NCBI GenBank assembly: GCA_963691755.1
Contig: OY829366.1
Location: forward strand, 2,790,001 to 2,854,000
Direction of reading: 5' to 3'
From: Dinoroseobacter sp013215265
GTDB lineage: Bacteria; Pseudomonadota; Alphaproteobacteria; Rhodobacterales; Rhodobacteraceae
Length of the DNA: 64,000 nt
The notes below the pieces were generated by a model, which did no database searches, was not told the origin of the DNA, and was given only the letters and a program-made list of their open reading frames with translations. The translations under genes were made by a program, and so were the position numbers. Position 1 is the stretch's first letter. Each line of letters starts with the position of its first letter. Shown piece after piece: positions 8,325-17,028 of this stretch.

Positions 8325-9145
8325 CACTGAACCGGCCATGGCGAGAGATGACGCGCGCGGAACTGGAGCGCGCCTATTCTCCCAGCCAGGCTTTGCCAGA
8401 TCGCGATCTAACTCCGTTTCTTGATAGATATGAGTGCCTTAGCGCGCGCACTTACAGTGCCTTAGCTCATATCGAGACGCCGCAATACGATCTGTTCTTG
8501 CCCGAAGGTCCGGGACCATTCCCATTGATGATCTTTTATCATGGCGGGTACTGGCAGCAGCTCGGAAAGCGTGATGCAGCCTTTCCAGCCACAGGTGCCG
8601 TGGCGCGTGGGGTTGCTTTCGCAACGGTAGACTACACGCTCGCCCCAAAGGCCAGTTTGGACCAGATCGTTGAAGAATGTGTAGAAGTTGCATCGAATTT
8701 ACACACGGATGTGCAACATCTGAACCTCGATCCCCAAAAGTTTATACTGGCGGGCAGTTCTGCAGGGGCACATTTGGCAGCCTCGGTTTGCACGCGCTTG
8801 GCGGGTCAGATTCCGATCGCAGGCACCGTGCTGTTATCGGGCGTCTATGATCTGGAGCCCCTCGTCGAGACCTACATCAACGATGCTGTCGGGATGGATA
8901 TTGCGACGGCCAAGCGCAACAGCCCCATTCTTGAAAATCTGAGCGCATTTCCACCAAGCATTGTGACCTGGGGCGAAGTTGAGACTGATGCGTTCAAACG
9001 TCAGTCCCGCGCCTTTGCGGAAGCGCTTCCCGACGCCCAGACCTTCGAAACCCCCGGCCGCAACCATTTCGATATCGTCGAGGACCTGACCTCGGACAGT
9101 TTGCTGGGCCGGGCCGTGTTCGACCTGTTCGACCGCCTACCCTAA
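8321..9145 (+). CDS. Alpha/beta hydrolase, probable kynurenine formamidase
   Basis: Serine hydrolase (274 aa from GTG 8321) with the oxyanion motif FYHGGYWQQLG and nucleophile elbow GSSAG (Ser near 147). HGGYW is characteristic of arylformamidases of the AFMID/esterase type, which hydrolyse N-formylkynurenine. The GTGA overlap with kynU and the adjacency support that role, with formate and kynurenine as products. It is not the metal-dependent KynB cyclase-like fold. ATG 8282 and ATG 8348 are alternative starts. The stop TAA overlaps the stop of the convergent flavoprotein gene. Confidence 0.8.
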   Translation: MTLNRPWREMTRAELERAYSPSQALPDRDLTPFLDRYECLSARTYSALAHIETPQYDLFLPEGPGPFPLMIFYHGGYWQQLGKRDAAFPATGAVARGVAFATVDYTLAPKASLDQIVEECVEVASNLHTDVQHLNLDPQKFILAGSSAGAHLAASVCTRLAGQIPIAGTVLLSGVYDLEPLVETYINDAVGMDIATAKRNSPILENLSAFPPSIVTWGEVETDAFKRQSRAFAEALPDAQTFETPGRNHFDIVEDLTSDSLLGRAVFDLFDRLP

Positions 9146-11577
9146 CTGCGCGGAATTTTCATGTCCGGATCGTAGCGCGCAAAGTCTGCGACCGTGGCTG
9201 GAATCCTGTGGCCGAGGCTGTCGATCTCGAGCGTCGTGCCCAATTCGGTCTGTGCGGCCTTCACAAAGGCATACGCAATGTTCTGGCTGACACGGTGTCC
9301 CCATCCGCCTGAGGTGACGGTGCCGACAACTGTATCGCCTGCCATGACCGAGGCACCGGGATGGGCCGGGTTGGAGTCGGTTTCGACCGTCAGGGAGACG
9401 AGCCTTGTCGCAGGCGGGGTTTGCACGCGCGTCAGAAGCGCCTCCCGTCCGACGAACTCAGGCTTGTCGAGCGTCACGAACCGGTCGAGCCCGGTCTCAA
9501 AGGGATCAAATTCAGTCAGAATGTCGGATTTCCAGTGCAGGAACCCTTTCTCCAGACGCATTGCCTCCACCGCATGCGCCCCAAAGAGCCTCAATCCATG
9601 CGCGTCGCCAGCTTCTCGCAACGCTTTGTAGGCCGCATAGAGAGAGGCATTTGGCACGTGGATCTCGTAGGCCAGTTCGCCTGAGAAACTGACCGCCATA
9701 ACGGTTGCCGGCGCAATCCCCACATAGGCTTCACGCACCGATAGCCAGGGAAACGCCCCGGCGGACCAGTCGCCGCGGCTGACCGCAGACAGAACCGCGC
9801 GCGCCTTGGGGCCAGCCAGCACGAGGATGGTCTGATCTTCCGTGAGAGACCGGATTGAAACATTTTCGCCCGACCGGATGTGTTGCGTCAGCCAGTCCAT
9901 GTCATGCAGTTCAGACGCGGCGGCAGAGCCGTACCAAATGCGCGCCGGTCCCCTGTCGGAGGCAGGCAGGTTGGCGATCGTCGCCTCAGCTTTGATCCTA
10001 CCGTGATGGTTCAGCAGATAGGCAAGCCCGACGCGACCTTCCTTGCGCGGCAGGCGTCCGCAGATCATCCTGTCGAGAAAGGCTTTTGCGTCTACGCCCG
10101 TGATTTCGCAGCGGTTGAAGCCATTGACCTCGGCCAGACCGACCGCGTTTTGCACAGCGTCAACTTCGGTCGCGACGAGATCGAAGCTTTCGTCGAACTG
10201 GAACCCATGCGTGATGTGGAAATCCGGATCCGGCGCGAAGAACTCTGCCCGTTCCCAGCCATTTATCACCGTGAAATGCGCACCTTCAGCGGCCAGAACA
10301 GGGGTCAGCGGCGTTGTGCGGGCATTGCGCCCAGCGGGGCGATGTTCATTGGGGAAGTGGAAGCGAAACTCGTTTTGATAATCTTCGATCGCTTTCAGCG
10401 CTGTCAGTTCGACATTGGTATGGGGCCCGAAACGGCGTGGGTCGAGACCCCAGGTGTCATAGCACGCCTCGCCATGGACGATCTGTTGGGCAAGAAGCCA
10501 TCCATGACCACCGCCTTCGCCCAGCCCTGCCCTGAGGCCAATAATGCAGAACGCGTTGCGTTTGCCGGGGATCGGACCAACCAGAGGGGCCCCGTCGATG
10601 GTATAGGTGATGGGACCGTTGACCACGGTGTGAATGCCAACCTCGGTCAGCGCCGGCATCCGCGCGAAGGCGCCTTCGAGCACATCGGTGATCCGATCCA
10701 GATCGTCCGGACACAGGGCGTTGACGAAATGCGGATCTATCCCATCCAGCCCCCATGTTTTGCAGCCTTGTTCGTAGAAGCCCACGAGCAGGCCGTTCTT
10801 TTCCTGTCTGCAATAATAGTCGCTGATCGGGCAGCGGATGAGCGGCATGCGATGGCCTGCGTCCCGAATGGCGGGGATGTCTTCGGTGACAAAATACTGG
10901 TGCTCCATCGACATCACGGGATGATGGACGCCCATCATCGCCCCGACCTCATTCACGCGGTAGCCGCAGGCATTGACGACGATCTCACACGCGATGTCGC
11001 CCTTCTCAGTATGAACCGTCCAGCTGTGATCCTTGTGCTGGGTAAGCCCTGTGACCGGTGTGTTACGATAGACCTCTGCCCCGGCCTTGCGGGCGCGGCG
11101 GGCCAGCGCCTGACAGAGCTGTGCCGGATCAATATCCCCATCATTGCCATCCCAGAGCCCGCCAATGAGGTTATCGGTTGAGATGAGCGGGTGGCGTCTG
11201 GCGCATTCTTCGGCATCAATCACCTCGAACTCGACGCCCATGCCACGCGCCATGGACGCGAAGTGGCGGTAGCCGTCCATCTGGGCTTCTGTGTTTGCGA
11301 GCCGAATGCCGCCATCCCCGTGGTGATAGGTGATGGGATAATCTGCGTCGTCGCGCAGATCTTTGTAGAGGTTAATGGAATGGGTTTTCAGCCCAACCAT
11401 GGTCTGGTTCATGCCGAAGTTTGTGACCTGTGCCGCAGAGTGCCATGTGGTGCCGCTGGTCAGTTCGTCGCGTTCCACAAGGACCACGTCGCTCCAGCCT
11501 TCCTGAGTGAGGTGATAAAGGGTTGAGCAGCCGGCAATGCCCCCGCCGATTACCACAACTTTTGTACTGGATTTCAA
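9142..11577 (-). CDS. Dimethylglycine/sarcosine dehydrogenase-like flavoprotein with GcvT domain
   Basis: About 811 aa, the usual length of the DMGDH/SARDH family. Domains: N-terminal FAD-binding DAO (VVVIGGGIAGCSTLYHL at 7-23), with TTWHSA where the His (about 46) is the residue that binds FAD covalently in this family; a linker domain around RPAGRNARTTPLTPV; then a folate-binding GcvT domain and GcvT C-terminal barrel (RLFGAHAVEAMRLEKGFLHW, WGHRVSQNIAYAFV). It would demethylate an N-methylated amino acid, passing C1 to tetrahydrofolate. The likely start is TTG 11577, preceded by a G-rich Shine-Dalgarno; the frame stays open further upstream without a good start. Confidence 0.85.
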   Translation of the reverse strand: MKSSTKVVVIGGGIAGCSTLYHLTQEGWSDVVLVERDELTSGTTWHSAAQVTNFGMNQTMVGLKTHSINLYKDLRDDADYPITYHHGDGGIRLANTEAQMDGYRHFASMARGMGVEFEVIDAEECARRHPLISTDNLIGGLWDGNDGDIDPAQLCQALARRARKAGAEVYRNTPVTGLTQHKDHSWTVHTEKGDIACEIVVNACGYRVNEVGAMMGVHHPVMSMEHQYFVTEDIPAIRDAGHRMPLIRCPISDYYCRQEKNGLLVGFYEQGCKTWGLDGIDPHFVNALCPDDLDRITDVLEGAFARMPALTEVGIHTVVNGPITYTIDGAPLVGPIPGKRNAFCIIGLRAGLGEGGGHGWLLAQQIVHGEACYDTWGLDPRRFGPHTNVELTALKAIEDYQNEFRFHFPNEHRPAGRNARTTPLTPVLAAEGAHFTVINGWERAEFFAPDPDFHITHGFQFDESFDLVATEVDAVQNAVGLAEVNGFNRCEITGVDAKAFLDRMICGRLPRKEGRVGLAYLLNHHGRIKAEATIANLPASDRGPARIWYGSAAASELHDMDWLTQHIRSGENVSIRSLTEDQTILVLAGPKARAVLSAVSRGDWSAGAFPWLSVREAYVGIAPATVMAVSFSGELAYEIHVPNASLYAAYKALREAGDAHGLRLFGAHAVEAMRLEKGFLHWKSDILTEFDPFETGLDRFVTLDKPEFVGREALLTRVQTPPATRLVSLTVETDSNPAHPGASVMAGDTVVGTVTSGGWGHRVSQNIAYAFVKAAQTELGTTLEIDSLGHRIPATVADFARYDPDMKIPRS

Positions 11578-11720
11578 CGAAAATCCCCCCAACCTCTTTT
11601 GGTGAAGCGTGCTAAGCTTCTTTGGTCTTGGCAATGCCGTTTGCGCCTTTTCACGACGTCTTCGTGACATTTCCCGCCAAGCGGCGCACCATGCCGGGCG
11701 AAGCTCTCGAGGAGACAGAA
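11578..11720. promoter_or_regulatory. Divergent promoter region between flavoprotein and 2OG oxygenase genes
   Basis: 143-bp space between two divergent starts (TTG 11577 minus, ATG 11721 plus). It holds ribosome binding sites for both (G-run just before 11577; GGAG near 11711). I see no clear operator palindrome. Shared control of the two genes is an inference from the divergent layout. Confidence 0.4.
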
Positions 11721-12656
11721 ATGGCATTCTCAAGGTTCGATCTGGCTGCGTTTGAAAACGCGAAGGGGTCTGCGCGTCTGGCACGCGCGGCACAGCTTGA
11801 CGCGATCTGCCGTGAGACCGGGTTTCTGGTGCTCGAAGGGCATGGTGTCGATCGCGAAACGATCGATGCAATCTGGGCCGCCTGTGACGCGTTTTTTGCC
11901 CTTCCTGCGGCGACCAAATCGGCGCTGACGCCAAAGCCCGGTGATCCCTATGGCTATCTTGGGCCCAAGGCAGAGGCGCTGGCAGCCTCAAAAGGGGTGG
12001 AAACACCGCCAGACCTGAAAGAGAGCTTCAATGGCGGGCCCGCACGTGTCCCGGACGGGTTGAGCGATCCTGACGCGCTGGCGTTCTGTTTCTCCAAAAC
12101 ACCGTTCCCGGATCTGCCGGGGTTTCAGGAGGCCTGGACGCGTTATTATGCCACGATGGAGGCGCTGTCCCGACGCATAATGCGGGCGTTTGCGGCGGCC
12201 TTGGGTCTGGAGGAATGCTATTTCGACAATACGATTAGCGAGCCTATTTCCGCGCTCAGAGCGCTGCATTACCCCCCGACAGGACACGACATCGAAGCGT
12301 TGCAGCAGCGGGCGGGCGCCCATAGCGATTATGGCACCCTGACGATCCTTCTGCCGCAACACGGATCAAGCGGGCTGCAGATTTTTCGGGAGGGCAGCTG
12401 GATCGATGTGCCTGCACCTGAAGGAGCCTTCGTGATCAATATTGGCGATCTGATGGAACGTTGGACCGCCAACCGGTGGGTCTCCACCTTGCACCGTGTC
12501 GTCGCGAAACCGGGACAGCCTGCGCGCAAATCGCTGGCCTACTTTCACCAACCGAACTGGTTTGCCGAAATTACGCCGCTGGATGGGTCAGACACCTTTG
12601 AGCCGGTTCTGTCCGGCCCCTATCTGATGGAGAAATTTCGATCCACAGGTGTGTGA
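11721..12656 (+). CDS. 2-oxoglutarate/Fe(II)-dependent oxygenase, isopenicillin-N-synthase-like
   Basis: 311-aa oxygenase of the IPNS/ACC-oxidase-like superfamily. It has an N-terminal DIOX_N region (LDAICRETGFLVLEGHGV) and a C-terminal 2OG-FeII domain with the iron triad AHSDYG (His201, Asp203) and STLHRV (His258), then RKSLAYFHQPN with the 2OG-binding Arg. The substrate cannot be read from sequence. Divergence from a methylamine-type flavoprotein suggests a methylated or modified amine or amino acid. The start at 11721 is chosen for the GAGGAG upstream; earlier in-frame starts lack one. Confidence 0.85.
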   Translation: MAFSRFDLAAFENAKGSARLARAAQLDAICRETGFLVLEGHGVDRETIDAIWAACDAFFALPAATKSALTPKPGDPYGYLGPKAEALAASKGVETPPDLKESFNGGPARVPDGLSDPDALAFCFSKTPFPDLPGFQEAWTRYYATMEALSRRIMRAFAAALGLEECYFDNTISEPISALRALHYPPTGHDIEALQQRAGAHSDYGTLTILLPQHGSSGLQIFREGSWIDVPAPEGAFVINIGDLMERWTANRWVSTLHRVVAKPGQPARKSLAYFHQPNWFAEITPLDGSDTFEPVLSGPYLMEKFRSTGV

Positions 12657-12699
12657 AACGGACATCGCCATGGATCAGGCGCGGTCGCCGTCGGAGGCT

Positions 12700-13707
12700 T
12701 TAGTCTAATCCTGCGAGCGCACGTGCCTGTGTCAGGTACTGCGTCGGGACGGCCAGACCGTTTTTGTGCGCTTCAGCGCGCGCAGCAAGGCGACGGTCTC
12801 CGGGCAAGCGCGTACCGTCCATGTCCGAAATCATCGCAAAAAGCGCCTCGAGCCGCTCGGCAAACTGGACGCCATCATGGGGGCGGATTGCGATCAGGGT
12901 TTGTCCGACACGTGGCGCGGGCCCTTCTGCTGCAAAAAACGAGCTTGCCTCGTGACTGGCGGCGGCACCGGTGAACATGGTGGTCAGCACCTCGACCATC
13001 AGCGCCAATGCGCTGCCCTTCGCGCCCCCGATAGGTAACATCGTGCCCTCAAGCGCGGCCTTGGCATTGGTGGTTGGATTGCCATCGATATCAAGCGCCC
13101 AGCCTTCCGGGATATCCTTGCCAGACTTGTGGGCGTTCATGACCTTGCCCCGTGCAACGCGCGACAGAGACAGATCGATGACGAGAGGATCCCGTCCCGC
13201 ACGCGGGACAGAAAATGCAATCGGGTTTGTTCCAAAAAAAGCCGTTTTGGCGCCCCAGGGGGCCATGGCCTTGGGTGAATTGGCAAACATCATGCCCATC
13301 AAACCCGCATCGGCGATCTTCTCGACCTGCACCGACAACGCGCCGCAATGATGTGAGTTCGTGATCGCCATGATCGCGATACCCTGCTCTTCCGAGGCAG
13401 GTACGCCCTGGGCGATGGCGGCATCCATGGCGGGAAAGGCAAATCCGAAATCTGCATCAACAAGCAGCGAGGCTGGCTGGGGCTTTGTAACCTTTATGTC
13501 AGCCTTGGCATTGATCTTTCCGCTGCGCACCTGAGCCACATAATCGCCCAACCGCGAGAACCCGTGCCCCACCTGCCCTTCGGCTTCGGCGGCGACCAGC
13601 GCATCGGCCACGGATTGCGCGACTGCATCGGACACATCTGACGCCAACAGCGATGCTTTGATCAACTCGACAGCGTCGCTTACGCTGATTTGCGATGTCG
13701 CGCTCAT
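12700..13707 (-). CDS. comC: Ldh-family (malate/L-sulfolactate type) dehydrogenase, probable (R)-sulfolactate dehydrogenase ComC
   Basis: 335-aa NAD(P)-dependent 2-hydroxyacid dehydrogenase of the MDH2/LDH2 fold, unrelated to classical Rossmann malate dehydrogenases. Conserved pieces include ITNSHHCGALSVQVEKIADAG with the catalytic His, and FGTNPIAFSVPRAG. ComC homologues interconvert sulfopyruvate and (R)-sulfolactate. The assignment here rests on its place as the last gene of an hps-suy cluster; delta1-piperideine-2-carboxylate reductase is the family alternative. The start at 13707 drops 16 poorly supported residues of the longer frame. Confidence 0.75.
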   Translation of the reverse strand: MSATSQISVSDAVELIKASLLASDVSDAVAQSVADALVAAEAEGQVGHGFSRLGDYVAQVRSGKINAKADIKVTKPQPASLLVDADFGFAFPAMDAAIAQGVPASEEQGIAIMAITNSHHCGALSVQVEKIADAGLMGMMFANSPKAMAPWGAKTAFFGTNPIAFSVPRAGRDPLVIDLSLSRVARGKVMNAHKSGKDIPEGWALDIDGNPTTNAKAALEGTMLPIGGAKGSALALMVEVLTTMFTGAAASHEASSFFAAEGPAPRVGQTLIAIRPHDGVQFAERLEALFAMISDMDGTRLPGDRRLAARAEAHKNGLAVPTQYLTQARALAGLD

Positions 13708-13773
13708 ATTCGGATCTCGGAAAAAAAGGGGGCGGCCATAAATTTTGGAGGACAAGACCGCCCCGAGGTCAAC

Positions 13774-14952
13774 TTATGCGCTGCGATACAGCTTGGTCAT
13801 CGAGAATTCCCGGTGTCCAAGAGCCTCAGCAGCAGTATTGCGACCATTGGCTGTACGACGGATCATTTCGATCAGCGCATCACCAGCTTCATCGATGGTT
13901 TGTTCGCGGCGCAGAACGCCGGAGACATCGACATCGACATGTTCACCCATGGTGCGCACGGTGCGCGGGTTTGCGGTGATTTTGATCACAGGCACAATTG
14001 GGTTGCCGACCACATTGCCCTGCCCAGTTGGGAAGGTATGGATCACGGCGCCGCCTGCGGCCATCAGGGTCACGCATTCTGCTGCGGCAGAGGAGCTGTC
14101 CATGAAGTAAAGACCTGCACCCGAATTTGGCGCTTCGGCAGGTTCGAGAATGTCGATGAATTTCGAGGTACGCCCGATTTTCTCGAGATTGCCCAGCGCT
14201 TTTTCTTCGATGGTGGTCAGTCCGCCAAGAATGTTGCCCTTGGTTGGTTGGCTGTCGGACAGATCGTCGGTCTGGTGAGCGAAGATCACATCGTCCTGAT
14301 AGGCCTTCCACATCTTGTACCAGCGCTCACCAACTTCTTCGTTGATCGCGCGCTTCTGGCAGATGTGCTCGGCGCCGGTGATCTCGGAGGTTTCCCCGAA
14401 GAAGCCGGTGATGCCTTCAGGCAGAAGCTTGTCGTACATATTGCCCACGGTTGGGCAGGAGCCAAGACCGGTTGTTGTGTCAGACTCACCGCATTTTGTA
14501 GACACCCACAGTTCGTTGACAGAACATTCTTCACGCTGGATTTCGGTCGCCATGTGGACGAACTCTTTCGCAGCCCAGCTTGCGGCGCGGATGGTCTCGA
14601 AATCACCTTTTTGTTCGATCGAGAACTCGGCAACGTTCTTTCCGGTTGTCCGGATGCCGTCAGCGATGCGCTTGGTCCATTCTGGCTCGATGCCGATGAC
14701 GACAACCGAGTGTACGTTCGGGTTGGCCCCGGTGCCGATGATGGTGCGGAAATGTGTCTCGAGGTCTTCGCCGAACTGCAGACGGCCATAGGCGTGTGGG
14801 ATCGCCATGGTGCCTTTGACGTTGTTGGCTACGGCCTCACAGGCCGCGTTCGAGATGTCATCAACGGGTAGAATGACCACGTGATTGCGGACACCGACGC
14901 GTCCGTTTTCGCGGCGGAAGCCCTTGAACGTGATGTTGGAATATTTCGACAT
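13774..14952 (-). CDS. suyB: (2R)-sulfolactate sulfo-lyase large subunit SuyB
   Basis: 392-aa member of the UxaA/altronate-dehydratase large-subunit family. It shows GRVGVRNHVVILPVDDISN near the N-terminus, STKCGESDTTTGLGSCPTVG and GNILGGLTTIEEKALGN, the family landmarks. With the small SAF subunit it removes sulfite from (R)-sulfolactate to give pyruvate. SuyB rather than altronate or galactarate dehydratase is indicated by the separate small subunit just upstream and by the hpsN/O/P genes in the same operon; no sugar-acid genes are nearby. Confidence 0.85.
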   Translation of the reverse strand: MSKYSNITFKGFRRENGRVGVRNHVVILPVDDISNAACEAVANNVKGTMAIPHAYGRLQFGEDLETHFRTIIGTGANPNVHSVVVIGIEPEWTKRIADGIRTTGKNVAEFSIEQKGDFETIRAASWAAKEFVHMATEIQREECSVNELWVSTKCGESDTTTGLGSCPTVGNMYDKLLPEGITGFFGETSEITGAEHICQKRAINEEVGERWYKMWKAYQDDVIFAHQTDDLSDSQPTKGNILGGLTTIEEKALGNLEKIGRTSKFIDILEPAEAPNSGAGLYFMDSSSAAAECVTLMAAGGAVIHTFPTGQGNVVGNPIVPVIKITANPRTVRTMGEHVDVDVSGVLRREQTIDEAGDALIEMIRRTANGRNTAAEALGHREFSMTKLYRSA

Positions 14953-14964
14953 CGTGAGGTCTCC

Positions 14965-15270
14965 TTACCAGCGCTTGGTTTTGACGTTGTGAGTGTGGAC
15001 ATGACCGCCTTTGGCGATGTCCGCGATAACCTTGCCGATGTCCTCACCGTATTTGATTGCGGTGTCGCCATCCTTGAGGTCCTTCAGCGCGATCTTGTGG
15101 CCGATTGGGACATCTGCACCCGCGGTCAGGCGGAATGTGGAATTGTCGTGGGTGACGCAGCAGAGCATGTCGGTGCCTGCGGTCAGGCCCTCGACCACGA
15201 CGACGCCGACATTGTCGGCCTCTTCATGCACCAGCAGGTGTGGCACTTCATTGGGAATGGGGTTGGACAT
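14965..15270 (-). CDS. suyA: (2R)-sulfolactate sulfo-lyase small subunit SuyA
   Basis: 101-aa SAF-domain protein (ADVPIGHKIALKDLKDGDTAIKYG, then GGHVHTHNVKTKRW), the N-terminal domain of altronate dehydratases encoded as its own subunit. It lies 12 bp upstream of suyB and 12 bp downstream of hpsO, so it is within one transcript. The long N-terminal segment PHLLVHEEADNVGVVVVEGL is as I recall for SuyA proteins. It acts in the cytoplasm with SuyB. Confidence 0.85.
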   Translation of the reverse strand: MSNPIPNEVPHLLVHEEADNVGVVVVEGLTAGTDMLCCVTHDNSTFRLTAGADVPIGHKIALKDLKDGDTAIKYGEDIGKVIADIAKGGHVHTHNVKTKRW

Positions 15271-15282
15271 CTTTGTCTCCGG

Positions 15283-16269
15283 TTAGGCGGGTTTCAATAT
15301 GATTTTCGGGGCAGAAACGCGTCCCGAGCGTATATCGCTGAAGGCTTGCGCGCCGTCACTGAGGGCGCGTGTTTCAGTCCAGTCAAGGGTGCCGAGGCGC
15401 CCGTCGAACATAGCCTGCGCTGTGTCGCGGAAGTCTTGAGCGGTATAGGTATATGTGCCGATAAAGCTGATTTCCTGTAGAGTAATCCGGCGGATATCAA
15501 GACCGGCGGTGCCGCCACCCAGTCCCACATGCAAGATCACACCACCGGGGCGTGTGTGTTTAGACGCAGTCGCACGGGTAGCATCATAGCCCACAGCGTC
15601 AACGACCAGATCAAACATGGTCTCACCAAGCTGATCCGGGTGGCAAACAGTATAATTGGCTGTTTTTTCAAGGTATGCACGTCGAATGTCGTTGGGTTCA
15701 ACGAGCGTCACGTTTGGCACGCCCTGCGCTACGAAACTGATTGCTGCGGCGACGCCGATTGCTCCGCCCCCGATCACAAGTGCTGTCTCGGAAAGGTTGT
15801 CCCCCATCGAGGCCAAACCCAGTTTCACAGCATGCCAGCTTACTGCGACAGGCTCGGCGAGCGCGGCCTTTTCCATGCTGAAACCGTCTGGGACAGTCAC
15901 GAGATTGCGTTCCGGCATTGCGACATACTGCGCGAAAGCCCCTTCGCGGGGTGGCATGGAAATGATCTGGCGCGACTCGCAGAGATTGTCGCGGCCTGAT
16001 TTGCACGCACGACACACGCCACACGATACGAGCGGATTGATGGTAACGCGGTCGCCATTGCGTGGTCCGCCCACAATCACGCCGGACCCTTCGTGTCCCA
16101 GGATCAAAGGGGCTGGTCTGCGATCATCATGGCCCAGATAGGCATGCATGTCTGACCCGCAGATCCCAACACTGTCGATGCGGATCAGGTGAGAGCCTTC
16201 GGGCACGACGGGATCTGCAAAATCCTGATAGTCGAGACGTTCAGGCCCGGTGTAAACGAGCGCCTTCAT
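15283..16269 (-). CDS. hpsO: Zinc-dependent alcohol dehydrogenase, probable DHPS dehydrogenase HpsO
   Basis: 328-aa medium-chain dehydrogenase. The catalytic zinc site GICGSDMHAYLGHD and GHEGSG is present. A structural zinc cysteine set is in SCGVCRACKSGRDNLC, and the NAD fold is ALVIGGGAIGVAAAIS. In known DHPS degraders HpsO and HpsP interconvert the DHPS enantiomers through the 2-oxo compound so that HpsN can act on the R form. The role is inferred from the operon. It overlaps hpsP by ATGA at 16266-16269. Confidence 0.8.
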   Translation of the reverse strand: MKALVYTGPERLDYQDFADPVVPEGSHLIRIDSVGICGSDMHAYLGHDDRRPAPLILGHEGSGVIVGGPRNGDRVTINPLVSCGVCRACKSGRDNLCESRQIISMPPREGAFAQYVAMPERNLVTVPDGFSMEKAALAEPVAVSWHAVKLGLASMGDNLSETALVIGGGAIGVAAAISFVAQGVPNVTLVEPNDIRRAYLEKTANYTVCHPDQLGETMFDLVVDAVGYDATRATASKHTRPGGVILHVGLGGGTAGLDIRRITLQEISFIGTYTYTAQDFRDTAQAMFDGRLGTLDWTETRALSDGAQAFSDIRSGRVSAPKIILKPA

Positions 16270-17024
16270 TTCGCAGTAAACCCCCCATCAACCATCAACA
16301 CCTGCCCCGTGACATACGCCGATTGGTCCGAACAAAGAAAGAGCAGAGGTCCATCAATGTCAGACAAGTCCCCGTTGCGTCCGATGCAGGTTTGCGCGGC
16401 ATTGCGCGCGGCGCGTTCCGGATCTGCGAAAACCGCTTCAGTCAGTTCTGTCTTAAAAAATCCCGGCCCGATCGCGTTTGCGTTGATGCCATCGCGTGAC
16501 CAGGCTTCAGCCATGGCACGGGTCAGCTGGCCAATGCCAGCCTTTGACGCGCCATAGGCGATACCGCCGGGGAACGCGCGGGTGGTTTGGAGCGACGCGA
16601 AATTCACGATGCGACCCCAGCCCTTGGTTTTCATTGCGGGCACCAGATGCTGGGACAGAAAAAACGGGACCGACAGGTTCAGGTTCAGCGTGATGTCCCA
16701 CCCTTCCGGCGTGACATCATCAGCAACCTCGCGGGTGTTGATCCCTGCGGCATGAACAAGAATGTCCGGGGCGCCGAAAGGAACTGCCAGCTTTTCAGCC
16801 AGATCCTTCAGTCCATCGCGATCTGTTAAGTCGAACACTTCGGCGGCAATCTGACCATTGCCCTCTGCCACAAGTGTTTCCAGCTCTGCTGCACGGCGCG
16901 CAACCGCCACGACCTTGGCGCCTGCTCTGGACAAGGCCAGCGCAGATCTGCGCCCGAGGCCGGCGCTGGCCCCGGTCACAACTGCGATGTGACCGGACAG
17001 GTCGGGATGGTCGCCATTTCCCAC
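16266..17024 (-). CDS. hpsP: Short-chain dehydrogenase, probable DHPS dehydrogenase HpsP
   Basis: 252-aa classical SDR: cofactor motif VTGASAGLGRRSAL, HAAGIN, catalytic YGASKAGIGQLTR (Tyr-x-x-x-Lys) and GPGFFKTELT. It starts four bases after the hpsN stop and ends in an ATGA overlap with hpsO. The likely role is the second half of DHPS racemisation, partnered with HpsO. By itself the sequence could be any 3-oxoacyl/gluconate-type SDR; the operon gives the assignment. Confidence 0.78.
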   Translation of the reverse strand: MGNGDHPDLSGHIAVVTGASAGLGRRSALALSRAGAKVVAVARRAAELETLVAEGNGQIAAEVFDLTDRDGLKDLAEKLAVPFGAPDILVHAAGINTREVADDVTPEGWDITLNLNLSVPFFLSQHLVPAMKTKGWGRIVNFASLQTTRAFPGGIAYGASKAGIGQLTRAMAEAWSRDGINANAIGPGFFKTELTEAVFADPERAARNAAQTCIGRNGDLSDIDGPLLFLCSDQSAYVTGQVLMVDGGFTAK

Positions 17025-17028
17025 TGGA

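Noticed and set aside
13774..15270. Altronate or galactarate dehydratase
   Set aside because: Same superfamily, but no hexuronate genes are nearby and the sulfonate genes in the operon favour SuyAB.
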